This document shows, piece by piece, positions 52,814 to 61,711 of a stretch of DNA of 64,000 bases. The notes below the pieces were generated by a model. That model was not told the origin of the DNA. It saw only the letters and a program-made list of their open reading frames with translations, and did not search any database. This stretch comes from JAFGUF01 sp040883315. GTDB taxonomy: Bacteria > Bacillota > Clostridia > Christensenellales > UMGS416. Within the stretch, counting starts at the first letter, position 1, and each line of letters opens with the position of its first letter. The stretch lies in the NCBI GenBank assembly GCA_040883315.1, contig JBFLKU010000016.1, positions 62,001 to 126,000 on the forward strand, in the 5' to 3' direction. A program made the position numbers and the translations under genes.

Positions 52814-52827
52814 AAATGGAGATAAAA

Positions 52828-54492
52828 ATGATTAGTGATAGCGTAAAAAAAGGAATTGAAAAGGCTCCCCATAGGTCACTTTTTAAGGCAATGGGCTACA
52901 CAGATGCTGAGCTGGAGCGTCCGCTTATCGGCATTATTCACGCTGGCAGCGAAATAGTGCCCGGGCATATCCATCTGGATAAAATAGCAAAAGCTGTGAC
53001 AGAAGGTGTTCGCATGTCCGGTGGTACACCCGTTATTATGAATACTATTGGCGTGTGCGACGGAATAGCAATGGGACACATAGGTATGCACTACTCGCTG
53101 GCATCCAGAGAGCTGGTTGCAGATACTGTTGAAACTATGGTTATGGCACACGGATTTGATGCAATTGCATTGATACCAAACTGCGACAAAATAGTGCCCG
53201 GCATGCTGATGGCAGCGGCCAGAATAAACCGCCCTACCATTCTTTGCTCCGGTGGGCCTATGCTTCCCGGCAGAGACAGCAAGGGGAATGACAGAAATCT
53301 GAATGATGTATTTGAAGCTATCGGTGCATATGCTGCAGGCAATGCAGACCTAGAGTATGTATGCGACATGGAAAACTCCGCCTGCCCGGGCTGCGGATCA
53401 TGCAGCGGCATGTTCACAGCCAATTCTATGAATTGCCTAACAGAAGTAGTGGGCATGGCACTTTCCGGCAATGGAACTATCCCTGCTGTCGATGCAAAGC
53501 GCATAAGATTTGCAAAAGAGAGCGGTGTGCAGCTGATGAAGCTTTTCGAAAACAATGTTCTTCCACTTGATATTATGACTAAAAAGACATTTGAAAATGC
53601 TCTGACATCTGATATGGCACTTGGCTGCTCTACTAATTCTATCCTTCACTTGCCGGCAATAGCAAACGAGTGCGGCATCAGCCTGAATCTTGATTTAGTG
53701 GATGAAATCAGCAAAAAAACACCGAATCTTTGCAAGCTCGCACCTGCAAGCAAAATGCATATATCAGACCTATATTACGCCGGCGGCATTCAGGCTCTAT
53801 TAAATAGGCTAAATGAAAGCGGATATCTAAACGGCGATGTAATGACCGTGGCTATGCAGCCAATAGGTGAATATGTTAAAAATGCAAAAGTCAGCAATGA
53901 CAATGTTATAAGAACTGTAGATAATCCATATTCTAAAGAAGGCGGCATTGCTGTGCTTCGCGGAAACATCGCACCAAACGGATGCGTTGTAAAGCAATCT
54001 GCTGTAGCTCCTGAAATGATGACACACAAAGGACCTGCAAAAGTATTTGACAGCGAAGAAGAAAGCATTGAAGCCATAAGGGGCGGCAAAATAGTGAAAG
54101 GCGATGTTGTGGTAATTCGCTATGAAGGCCCAGCTGGCGGCCCTGGAATGCGAGAGATGCTCTCCCCTACTTCTGCTGTTGCAGGAATGGGATTGGATAA
54201 AGATGTTGCATTGATTACGGACGGAAGATTCTCTGGTGCTACACGCGGTGCATCCATTGGTCATATATCCCCCGAGGCAAAATCTGGCGGATTGATAGGA
54301 CTGGTTGAAAATGGAGATATAATAGAAATAGATATTCCAAACAGAAAAATCAACCTAAATGTATCTGAAGAAGAAATAGAAAAAAGAAAAAGCTCCTTTG
54401 TGCCTAAAGAAGACAAAATACTAAAAGGCTGGCTGAAACGCTATGCAAAACTCGTTTCATCTGCTGATAAGGGTGCAATTATAAACTACTAG
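52828..54492 (+). CDS. ilvD: dihydroxy-acid dehydratase
   Basis: About 554 residues, cytosolic, iron-sulphur dependent. It dehydrates the dihydroxy acids of the valine and isoleucine pathways to the 2-oxo acids. Cluster cysteines are seen in PNCDKIVPGM and ENSACPGCGSCSGMFTANSMNC. Further marks are GCSTNSILHLPAIA and TDGRFSGATRGASIGHISPEA. The frame opens at 52816, but GGAG lies six bases before the ATG at 52828. It is separated from leuB by a structured gap and followed after 19 bases by ilvB. Confidence 0.95.
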   Translation: MISDSVKKGIEKAPHRSLFKAMGYTDAELERPLIGIIHAGSEIVPGHIHLDKIAKAVTEGVRMSGGTPVIMNTIGVCDGIAMGHIGMHYSLASRELVADTVETMVMAHGFDAIALIPNCDKIVPGMLMAAARINRPTILCSGGPMLPGRDSKGNDRNLNDVFEAIGAYAAGNADLEYVCDMENSACPGCGSCSGMFTANSMNCLTEVVGMALSGNGTIPAVDAKRIRFAKESGVQLMKLFENNVLPLDIMTKKTFENALTSDMALGCSTNSILHLPAIANECGISLNLDLVDEISKKTPNLCKLAPASKMHISDLYYAGGIQALLNRLNESGYLNGDVMTVAMQPIGEYVKNAKVSNDNVIRTVDNPYSKEGGIAVLRGNIAPNGCVVKQSAVAPEMMTHKGPAKVFDSEEESIEAIRGGKIVKGDVVVIRYEGPAGGPGMREMLSPTSAVAGMGLDKDVALITDGRFSGATRGASIGHISPEAKSGGLIGLVENGDIIEIDIPNRKINLNVSEEEIEKRKSSFVPKEDKILKGWLKRYAKLVSSADKGAIINY

Positions 54493-54511
54493 GTAAAGGG
54501 GAAATTATTAT

Positions 54512-56161
54512 ATGAAAATGACTGGCTCTCAAATCGTAGTTGAATGCCTTAAAAAGCAAAAGGCGGATAAAGTATTCGGATACCCTGGCGGTGCTGTTAT
54601 CCCATTGTTTGATGCACTCTACGGTGAAAAAGAAATTGATATCATTGTTCCTGCTCACGAACAGGGCGGCAGCCACGCCGCGGATGGATACGCACGCACA
54701 ACTGGAAAAGTGGGCGTAGTGATAGCAACATCCGGCCCCGGTGCTACCAATTTGATTACAGGTATTGCAACTGCATATATGGACTCTGTTCCAATGGTTG
54801 CAATCACAGGCAATGTTCCAAATGTACTTCTTGGAAAAGACAGCTTTCAAGAGGTGGATATTGTCGGCATGACAATGCCTGTTACAAAGCATAATTACAG
54901 AGTAACAGATGTATCACAAATTGAGGATGTTTTTGAAGAAGCATTTGATTTTGCTAAATCAGGTCGTCCCGGTCCTGTATTAATTGATATCACAAAAGAC
55001 GCCTTTATTAAGGAAGGCGAATACAAAGGAGTCGGGGTATCCCGAGTGGAGCAAAGCAAGCCTCACCTGCCAATGGATGAAATATTAGCCGCAATAGACA
55101 AAGCAAAAAAGCCTATTATATTTACAGGCGGTGGTGTTGTGCTATCTGGTGCAGAGGACGAGCTATATACCTTTGCTAAAAAAATCGGTGCTCCTGTTGC
55201 TCAGTCGCTTATGGGTAAAAGCTCATATCCCAGCGACGATGAGCTATCCACCGGAATGGTAGGCATGCACGGATCAAAGGCCAGCAATATGGGCTTTACA
55301 CACTGCGATCTTTTGATAGTATGCGGTGCAAGATTTTCCGACCGTGTAACAGGCGATCCGAAAGAGTTTGCAAAGCATGCACAGGTAATACAAATTGATA
55401 TTGACCCAGCAGAGATAAACAAAAATATTGCAACCAATCTGCATGCAATGGGCGACATAAAGGAAATACTATCTAAACTGAATGCAGCTGTTCCTGAAAA
55501 GGATCACCACGAATGGATAGCTGAAATAAACAAATGGAAGGCTGATGACATAGAGCAGCTCTCTGCGACACATATTCCAAAGGAAATATTGGAAGCCACA
55601 GCAGATGCTATGGGCGAAGACACAGCAATAGTAACAGATGTTGGACAGCACCAAATGTGGACAGCTCAATATTATAATTTCAAAAAGCATAATAAATTCC
55701 TAACATCCGGCGGTCTGGGCACAATGGGCTATGGACTGGGTGCGGCAATAGGTGCACAGGTGGGCATGCCAAATGGAAAAGTCATCCACGTGACAGGCGA
55801 TGGCAGCTTCCGCATGAATATGAACGAAATGGCAACAACAGTCAGATACAATCTACCTATTATAACCGTATTGATGGACAACAATACACTAGGAATGGTT
55901 CGCCAATGGCAGACGCTTTTCTACGACAGCAGATGGTCTGAAACCAATTTGCCTCCGCTTGATTTTACAGGCATTGCAAAATGCTATGGTTATTTTACTA
56001 AAAAAATTACAACCGTTGAAGAGTATAAAGCAGCCTTAAAAGAAGCCATTGCAAGCAACAAACCATCATTAATTCATTGCATAATTGATACGGATGCTAT
56101 GGTATTGCCAATAGTTCCTCCTGGAAAGGCACTGAACAAAATAATAATGGATAGAAACTAA
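54512..56161 (+). CDS. ilvB: acetolactate synthase large (catalytic) subunit
   Basis: A 549-residue ThDP/FAD enzyme that makes 2-acetolactate from two pyruvates and 2-aceto-2-hydroxybutyrate from pyruvate and 2-oxobutyrate. Seen are the catalytic Glu in PAHEQGGSHAADGYAR, ATSGPGATNLITGIATAYMDSVP, and the ThDP-binding GDGSFRMNMNEMATTVRYNLPI with LMDNNTLGMVRQWQ. Length and motifs are of the biosynthetic, IlvN-regulated type. AAAGGGG precedes the start. It closes the operon, seven genes in all, with its regulatory subunit ilvN at the other end. No ilvC (reductoisomerase) is present in the window. Confidence 0.95.
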   Translation: MKMTGSQIVVECLKKQKADKVFGYPGGAVIPLFDALYGEKEIDIIVPAHEQGGSHAADGYARTTGKVGVVIATSGPGATNLITGIATAYMDSVPMVAITGNVPNVLLGKDSFQEVDIVGMTMPVTKHNYRVTDVSQIEDVFEEAFDFAKSGRPGPVLIDITKDAFIKEGEYKGVGVSRVEQSKPHLPMDEILAAIDKAKKPIIFTGGGVVLSGAEDELYTFAKKIGAPVAQSLMGKSSYPSDDELSTGMVGMHGSKASNMGFTHCDLLIVCGARFSDRVTGDPKEFAKHAQVIQIDIDPAEINKNIATNLHAMGDIKEILSKLNAAVPEKDHHEWIAEINKWKADDIEQLSATHIPKEILEATADAMGEDTAIVTDVGQHQMWTAQYYNFKKHNKFLTSGGLGTMGYGLGAAIGAQVGMPNGKVIHVTGDGSFRMNMNEMATTVRYNLPIITVLMDNNTLGMVRQWQTLFYDSRWSETNLPPLDFTGIAKCYGYFTKKITTVEEYKAALKEAIASNKPSLIHCIIDTDAMVLPIVPPGKALNKIIMDRN

Positions 56162-56165
56162 TAAA

Positions 56166-56200
56166 AAAGCTATGGAGAATTAAATCCATAGCTTTTATTT
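56166..56200. terminator. bidirectional terminator between ilvB and surE
   Basis: AAAGCTATGGA (56166-56176) and TCCATAGCTTT (56185-56195) around an eight-base loop, with Ts on the plus strand and an A-run upstream that gives a T-run on the minus strand. Confidence 0.88.
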
Positions 56201-56240
56201 ATTTCAACAATGTCATTCAGCTTATCTTGAATTTTTTACT

Positions 56241-56975
56241 TCAATTTTTCAAAACCTTCTCAATGCGCTTTATTCCCTCTCTGTGAGCTCTGCTTATGCC
56301 CATGGGGCAAAGTGATATGTATCCATTTTCAAATGCGTACACGTCCGTATGGGGCTCGTTGATGGCATCGTCCCACCATCCTTTAGCCCATATTTTGTCT
56401 CCGTCCACTTCAAAATCGTGCCTAAATAGCCTGATGCCCTGCTCTGTAACTTTTATTCCCTTTGTTTTTTCAAATTTGTTCATTGGGAAATTGACATTCA
56501 AAACATATTCGCCACTATAAAGCTTCTTTTCGAAAATTACTTTCAGTATATTGTTTATTTCTTTTTTTGCCAGTTCATAGCTGCCAAAATCCGCCGAAAA
56601 AGCTATTGACGGAATGCCGTGCACCTGTGCCTCGGTTGCGCCAGCTAGTGTGCCGGAATATATGGTATCTGTTCCCATATTTGGCCCATCATTAATTCCC
56701 GATACCACCAAGTCCACATCAAGTTTCAAATATTTTAATGCATATATCACGCAGTCCGCCGGTGTTCCCTCTATGGACCACGCCTTTACACCTTCGCCAA
56801 AATTGTCGCGTTCGTGTATTCTCACATAGGTATGCAGCGTGATGCAGTGGCTGGCTCCGCTTTGCTGAGTCTCCGGAGCCATGACAAATATATTGCCATA
56901 TTTTTTAAGGCTATTTACAAGTATCTCTATGCCTTCTGCCTGATATCCGTCATCATTTACTACCAATATATTCAT
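56241..56975 (-). CDS. surE: 5'/3'-nucleotidase SurE
   Basis: A 244-residue metal-dependent phosphatase that removes phosphate from nucleoside 5'- and 3'-monophosphates, and in some species from short polyphosphate. Metal-binding NDDG is at 7-10, followed by APETQQSGASHCIT, VSGINDGPNMGTDTIYSGTLAGATEA and GIPSIAFSADF, all as in the family. Its ATG overlaps the stop of the second phnE by one base (TAATG), so it is translated with the phosphonate-type transporter. This suggests the transported compound, or its product, is a phosphate ester handled by SurE (inference). Confidence 0.94.
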   Translation of the reverse strand: MNILVVNDDGYQAEGIEILVNSLKKYGNIFVMAPETQQSGASHCITLHTYVRIHERDNFGEGVKAWSIEGTPADCVIYALKYLKLDVDLVVSGINDGPNMGTDTIYSGTLAGATEAQVHGIPSIAFSADFGSYELAKKEINNILKVIFEKKLYSGEYVLNVNFPMNKFEKTKGIKVTEQGIRLFRHDFEVDGDKIWAKGWWDDAINEPHTDVYAFENGYISLCPMGISRAHREGIKRIEKVLKN

Positions 56976-57775
56976 TAAACTATCTTCTTTCTAATTCTTC
57001 CTGAAATTTGGTCAATCACAGTAACAGTTATGATTAAAACTATTATTATGATTCCCGCTCTAGACCATGCTCTGTTTCTGATGGCAAAAATAAGCGGTGC
57101 ACCTATTCCACCTGCACCAACCAATCCAAGGGTAGATGCAGCACGCATATTTATTTCAAATCTATATAGAGTATAGCTGATAAGCTCTGGTGATACCTGC
57201 GGCAAAATAGCCCTGAAAAGCGCTTCCCATCTGTTGCCTCCGCATGATTCCAGTGCCTCTTTCACACCCATATCCATGCTTTCAATGGATTCCGAGAAAA
57301 GCTTTGCCAGCATTCCTATGGAGTGGATTCCAAGTGCCAATATACCTGCAGGTGCACCTGGGCCTACTACTGAAATAAACATAAGTGCCAATATCAGCTC
57401 AGGAAAGCTTCTTATTAGCGTTACTATCACTTTACCGACCTTTGATACTTTCTCTCCCACAATATTCTGGCTGGCGAGAAGAGCAAATGGTATTGAAATA
57501 ATAGCAGAAACGAAAGTTCCGCTTATGGCAATTGCTATGGTTTCAAGTACTGCAAATATCAGTCCATCTTTTGTTAAATTTTGTGCGTATGATAAATCAG
57601 GATGAATGAAACCCTGAAAAAGAGCCTTTATAGATCCGGCGGCTGTCTTCATTATACCTTTATATTCTATTCCCTTAAACCCCCAGATGATAAGAGAAAA
57701 CACAATAATATAATAAAGAGCCTTTAGTGCCATCTTAATATAGTTTCGTTCTTTTTTTACAATTATCTTTTCCAT
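56975..57775 (-). CDS. phnE: phosphonate-type ABC transporter permease (second PhnE)
   Basis: A 266-residue permease with a cytosolic start and about six hydrophobic segments. The PhnE loop GPGAPAGILALGIHSIGMLAKLFSE...VKEALESCGGNRWEALFRAILPQVSPELISYTLYRFEINMRAAS contains the EAA-type cytoplasmic loop that contacts the ATPase. It is a paralogue of the preceding permease; tandem phnE genes usually encode a heterodimer. One-base overlaps (TAATG) join it to phnE upstream and surE downstream. No C-P lyase or phosphonatase gene lies nearby. Confidence 0.9.
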   Translation of the reverse strand: MEKIIVKKERNYIKMALKALYYIIVFSLIIWGFKGIEYKGIMKTAAGSIKALFQGFIHPDLSYAQNLTKDGLIFAVLETIAIAISGTFVSAIISIPFALLASQNIVGEKVSKVGKVIVTLIRSFPELILALMFISVVGPGAPAGILALGIHSIGMLAKLFSESIESMDMGVKEALESCGGNRWEALFRAILPQVSPELISYTLYRFEINMRAASTLGLVGAGGIGAPLIFAIRNRAWSRAGIIIIVLIITVTVIDQISGRIRKKIV

Positions 57776-58563
57776 TACACCAACCTCTTTCTGATGCTGG
57801 AGCTTACCAGATCGATAACCATAACAACAGCGAACGAGAATATTATTATCATTCCGATTCTGTCGAATTTACGCCACGCAAGGTTAAATTCAAACAGCTG
57901 CCCTATTCCGCCTGCACCTACATAGCCTAAAACTGCCGCTGCACGCACATTCACCTCGAAGCCATACAATGTGTAGGACATATACTGGGGCAGTATCTGG
58001 GGCATTATGGCATACCTTAGTATGTTCATTTTGTTTGCACCAAGTGACATAAGTGCCTCTACCTGCCCATAGTCTATGGCCTCTATAGATTCATATGTCA
58101 GTTTTGATACTAATCCAAAGGTAAAGATAGACAATGCTACCACGCCGGAAAAAGCACCAGTACCAAACACAGCAACGAATAATGAAGCCAAAACAAGAGC
58201 TGGTATGGTTCTGAATATATTCAGTACAAATCTTAGCGGAATTTGCAGGAATCCAGACTTTATGAAATTATTCGCAGCTAAAACAGCAACTGGCAGTGCT
58301 ACTATCGCGCCGATAAACGTGCCTACTATAGCCATACGAATAGTTTCAAGCATGGGAGATATTATATTTGGAATGTATCCAAAATCCGGTGGGGCAAACA
58401 TTCTTTTTAAGATACTGCCTCCCTTGCTAAGATTCTGAAAAACCTCAAATATATTAAATTTCGCTAAAAACCCGCTACCAAGTATAAGAAATATTACAAT
58501 AGCGAGAGTTATATTCGTTTTCATCCTATCAGGTTTTGGTATTATAATTCTATTTTCTGACAT
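57775..58563 (-). CDS. phnE: phosphonate-type ABC transporter permease (first PhnE)
   Basis: A 262-residue permease, the first of two tandem PhnE proteins. It has a hydrophobic N-terminal helix (about 17-32), then FRTIPALVLASLFVAVFGTGAFSG and the coupling loop IDYGQVEALMSLGANKMNILRYAIMPQILPQYMSYTLYGFEVNVRAAAVLGYVGAGGIG. It begins two bases after the phnC stop and overlaps the second phnE by one base. With PhnC and PhnD it should form an importer for phosphonates, phosphite or small phosphate esters. Confidence 0.9.
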   Translation of the reverse strand: MSENRIIIPKPDRMKTNITLAIVIFLILGSGFLAKFNIFEVFQNLSKGGSILKRMFAPPDFGYIPNIISPMLETIRMAIVGTFIGAIVALPVAVLAANNFIKSGFLQIPLRFVLNIFRTIPALVLASLFVAVFGTGAFSGVVALSIFTFGLVSKLTYESIEAIDYGQVEALMSLGANKMNILRYAIMPQILPQYMSYTLYGFEVNVRAAAVLGYVGAGGIGQLFEFNLAWRKFDRIGMIIIFSFAVVMVIDLVSSSIRKRLV

Positions 58564-58565
58564 AA

Positions 58566-59342
58566 CTATTCACCCAAAACTTCATCATTGTGTATAGGAC
58601 GACCATATACTTTCTCTAGGTCTGCAAAGAATTTATTTTTGTCTATGCCTTCCATCTGCACATCATATACTATTTCGCCTGCACGCACGCCCACCACTCT
58701 TGTAGCGTATTTTAAAGCTAAGTCAACATGGTGAAGATTGGCTACTGTCGTTATTCCATCTTCTTCATTTATCTTTTTAAGATAATCCATTACCTGAATA
58801 GTAGTTATTGGGTCTAGTGATGCTACAGGCTCATCAGCCAGCATCAGCTTAGGCTCCTGTGCCAGTGCTCGTGCTATTGCCACACGCTGCTGCTGCCCAC
58901 CGGAAAGGTCGCTTGCCCTATTGTGCACCTTTTCGAGTATATCTACCCTTTTCAAGGCTCTGTAAGCAATTTGTTTATCTGACTCTGGGAAAATGCCCAG
59001 AATGGTCTTCCAAGTTGGATTATATGCTACACGTCCTGACAGCACATTTGAAAGCACTGACATTCTTTTTACTATATTAAACCCTTGGAAAATCATTCCT
59101 ATTTGCCTGCGAATATTTATAAGCTCTCTGCCCCTTGCTCTAGTTACAGACTCTCCTTCAAAAAACACTTCTCCCTCTGTTGCATCAATCAGCTTGTTTA
59201 TCAGCCTTAAAAGAGTGGATTTGCCTGCGCCGGAAAGACCTATTATAGCCACAAATTCGCCATTGTTTATCTTTAAGTCAACATTATTAAGTGCTCTCAC
59301 GCCGTTTGGATATACCTTGCTGACCTTTTTAAATTCTATCAC
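58566..59342 (-). CDS. phnC: phosphonate-type ABC transporter ATP-binding protein
   Basis: About 258 residues with a complete ABC cassette: Walker A GLSGAGKST, Q-loop IFQGFNIVKRMSVLSNVLSG, signature LSGGQQQRVAIARALAQ, Walker B LMLADEPVASLDP and H-loop NLHHVDLAL. The sequence is of the PhnC type. The frame opens at 59360, but GGAG is spaced eight bases before the GTG at 59342, where homology starts (IEFKKVSKVYPNG), so that start is used. The gene lies 85 bases after phnD, with a hairpin in the gap. Confidence 0.92.
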   Translation of the reverse strand: MIEFKKVSKVYPNGVRALNNVDLKINNGEFVAIIGLSGAGKSTLLRLINKLIDATEGEVFFEGESVTRARGRELINIRRQIGMIFQGFNIVKRMSVLSNVLSGRVAYNPTWKTILGIFPESDKQIAYRALKRVDILEKVHNRASDLSGGQQQRVAIARALAQEPKLMLADEPVASLDPITTIQVMDYLKKINEEDGITTVANLHHVDLALKYATRVVGVRAGEIVYDVQMEGIDKNKFFADLEKVYGRPIHNDEVLGE

Positions 59343-59369
59343 TTTATATACTCCAATCACAATTAAACA

Positions 59370-59403
59370 ATATGGCTGTATCTTTAAAAAGAGACAGCCA
59401 TAT
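59370..59403 (-). other. intercistronic hairpin between phnD and phnC
   Basis: ATATGGCTGT (59370-59379) and ACAGCCATAT (59394-59403) form a 10-bp stem. On the minus strand it is followed by TTGTTTAATT, only weakly T-rich. It is likely a partial terminator or 3'-end protector that lets the binding protein be made in excess. Confidence 0.7.
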
Positions 59404-59427
59404 GTATAAATTTAAATTTAAAAAAAT

Positions 59428-60339
59428 TTAGTCACCGAAATTCCATTGCTCTTGTCTTTCCAGGTATTCTCTTACTTGAGCATATTCTTCGTCAGTTACA
59501 GGTGCATATCCTTCATGTGAATAGATAGCTCTGATAATCTCAAGACCTTCTTCGCTTTCAGCTATTGCCATAAATGCGTCTGAGATTTTCTTCTTCATCT
59601 TGTCATCAAGGCTAGGAATTACTGAAATAGTGTCATTTGGAATTTCTGATGTATTCATAACGAATACTACGTTTTCCATTAGGTCATCATAGAAGTCTTC
59701 GCCTTCAAATAATGTACGTGCATCTTTGAATGTGAATGCTGCATCAGCTTCGCCGTTATATACAGCCAAGATTGCATTGTCGTGTCCGCCAGCATTAATC
59801 CATTCAACGTCTGTTTCTGGGTTTAGACCATTGTCAGCCAAAAGGTTTGCAGGCCATACAAAGCCAGATGTTGATGTGAATGAAGAAATAGCTATTTTCT
59901 TGCCTTTCAAATCTGCAACTGATGTGATTCCGCTGTCTTTAGCAACTACTAATTGTGATTTGTATCCGCCAACTAGTGGTTGGTCTAATAGTTTGCCGCC
60001 ATTGTCATCTACGTCATAGCGCAATGATTTCAATATAGCCTCAGCAGCTCCCTCGTCAGCAGCTAGTACATATGCAGTAGTAGCCAACAGTCCAACTTGT
60101 ACTTGTTCTGATGCCATTGCCTCGATTAATGCATTATAATCTGTAGCAATAGTAACATTTACGTCCATGTCTAGTTGTTCTTCTAGCAGCTTCTCAAGTG
60201 GTAATCTTTGTGCTTCTAGTACTGATGCATCTCTTGAAGGAATTAATTGAACTTCAAGAACATCAAGCTTGCTTCCACAGCCTGCGAAGACTGCCATTAC
60301 GAATGCTAAAACTAAAACAATCGCCAATATTTTTTTCAT
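59428..60339 (-). CDS. phnD: phosphate/phosphonate-binding lipoprotein PhnD
   Basis: A 303-residue solute-binding lipoprotein with a signal ending in VFAGC (lipid-bearing Cys21). It matches the PhnD/phosphite-binding group: VQLIPSRDASVLEAQRLPLEKLL, VTIATDYNALIEAMASEQVQVGLL, KGKKIAISSFTSTSGFVWPANLL, WINAGGHDNAILAVYNGEADAAFTF and IPNDTISVIPSL. It is the first gene of phnD-phnC-phnE-phnE-surE, with a promoter (TTGAAT, TATACT) about 35 bases upstream and GAGAGG ahead of the ATG. The ligand may be a phosphonate, phosphite or phosphate ester. Confidence 0.9.
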   Translation of the reverse strand: MKKILAIVLVLAFVMAVFAGCGSKLDVLEVQLIPSRDASVLEAQRLPLEKLLEEQLDMDVNVTIATDYNALIEAMASEQVQVGLLATTAYVLAADEGAAEAILKSLRYDVDDNGGKLLDQPLVGGYKSQLVVAKDSGITSVADLKGKKIAISSFTSTSGFVWPANLLADNGLNPETDVEWINAGGHDNAILAVYNGEADAAFTFKDARTLFEGEDFYDDLMENVVFVMNTSEIPNDTISVIPSLDDKMKKKISDAFMAIAESEEGLEIIRAIYSHEGYAPVTDEEYAQVREYLERQEQWNFGD

Positions 60340-60373
60340 GGTATACCTCTCTCATAATTTTTCTACATATTGT

Positions 60374-60402
60374 AGTATAGCACCATCTACTTATCTATTC
60401 AA
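60374..60402 (-). promoter_or_regulatory. candidate sigma-A promoter of phnD operon
   Basis: Minus-strand TTGAAT (60397-60402) and TATACT (60374-60379) with a 17-base spacer. No convincing Pho-box repeat was recognised beside it. Confidence 0.62.
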
Positions 60403-60503
60403 TACAAAATATAGTATTTAATGCTTAATCTAATAAATAAATACACTTTTAACATATCGCAAAAGACACATAATGTATTCGTAAAATCTATGTAAAATTT
60501 AAC

Positions 60504-61601
60504 TTAGACTTTTCCTTGGCTTATCATTGACTTTAAAAATTTAATCATATCATCTGTGCTAGGTGGGCAGCCTTCCGCATAATTTCTGAATTCGCAGGTG
60601 CAGTCCCCTATTCCTACATCACCACTCTGTCCTTTATATGCCTGACCAATGCATATTTGCTGTGTAAATCTCTCTGTAAGCCCTTCTTGTTTCAGCTGCT
60701 CCATTGCCATCACCAAGTGGCTATAGCAGGCTGAACAGGCGTTTTCTTCGCTTATTATATTCAGATATTTTTTATCTATCTGATTAATCTTTATCGTATT
60801 TTTTCTTTCGCTTATATTTATTATTTGCGATTCATCTTTCAGTAGCTCTCCTACACCTAAATCATGTGCAATTTTTATATATTCTATAGACAGAGGCTCA
60901 TATCCCAGCACTTTTGCAGCATAGCTGTCCATCAGTACAGGGTCGTACGCTGCTGCTATCATATCCATTTGCTTGGGTCTGCCGCCCTCTTCAAAATATG
61001 GATCCGGACATATTGCGTCTGCTATTATTAAGTCCTGCTTTATAATTGTATTCAAATACGCAATAGGCTTGTGCAGTCCTATTTGATGATATTTTCTTTT
61101 CTCGATATCAGGTATTAGTCCCTTCATGTTTTTAAGAGCACATGTAATATCTGTCTGGCAGTGTCCCTTTATTAACGGAACATTTATCAGATAATCCACT
61201 TTTTCTACATATTCGCTTATAAACAAATCTAATCCTCTTACATTGTGTGCTATGCTCTGTGTCTGCTTTATGTTGATAAACTGAATATCGTATTTTCTGC
61301 ATAGGTCTGTATAGCCGCAGTAATCAGCCACATCTTCCGTTTTTGCTCCAATCCAGCTGCTCTCAAGTATTATTATATTGCTATACCCTTTATCTTTCAG
61401 ATATATAATTATGCCTTCAACTATTTCAGGATGCGTTGTTGCCCCCTGCGATGCCTTAGACACACACACTAAATTGGGCTTAATACCTATCAGCATATCC
61501 TTGCTGCGCCCATCTAGTGGATTCATATAGTCTAGGATATCCATGGTCATCTGCGTTATGTCTTTGCCTTTTATTAAAAATATTTTATCTTCATTTTTCA
61601 T
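60504..61601 (-). CDS. DUF362 domain protein with cysteine-rich C-terminus
   Basis: A protein of about 365 residues of the DUF362 family: IGIKPNLVCVSKASQGATTHPEI, ILESSWIGAKTEDVADYCGY, INVPLIKGHCQTDITCALKNMKGLIPD, and IIADAICPDPYFEEGGRP. Unlike the DUF362 protein at 2.8 kb it lacks a ferredoxin module. Instead its last ~80 residues carry cysteines as CSAC, CIGQ, GDCTC and a final AEGCPPSTDDMIKFL, as in a DUF362 subgroup likely to bind an iron-sulphur cluster. Function is unknown. The frame opens at 61640; GGGTGG lies just before the ATG at 61601. It is a single gene divergent from the AEC-type transporter. Confidence 0.83.
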   Translation of the reverse strand: MKNEDKIFLIKGKDITQMTMDILDYMNPLDGRSKDMLIGIKPNLVCVSKASQGATTHPEIVEGIIIYLKDKGYSNIIILESSWIGAKTEDVADYCGYTDLCRKYDIQFINIKQTQSIAHNVRGLDLFISEYVEKVDYLINVPLIKGHCQTDITCALKNMKGLIPDIEKRKYHQIGLHKPIAYLNTIIKQDLIIADAICPDPYFEEGGRPKQMDMIAAAYDPVLMDSYAAKVLGYEPLSIEYIKIAHDLGVGELLKDESQIINISERKNTIKINQIDKKYLNIISEENACSACYSHLVMAMEQLKQEGLTERFTQQICIGQAYKGQSGDVGIGDCTCEFRNYAEGCPPSTDDMIKFLKSMISQGKV

Positions 61602-61711
61602 GTAGCCACCCTGAATCATTATATCAAATGCCAAATACATAGTCTATAAGAGTTTTATAAGACAAATTAATTGTTTTGGTGTATAATACTTATTCGAATG
61701 CGGAGGTTGAG

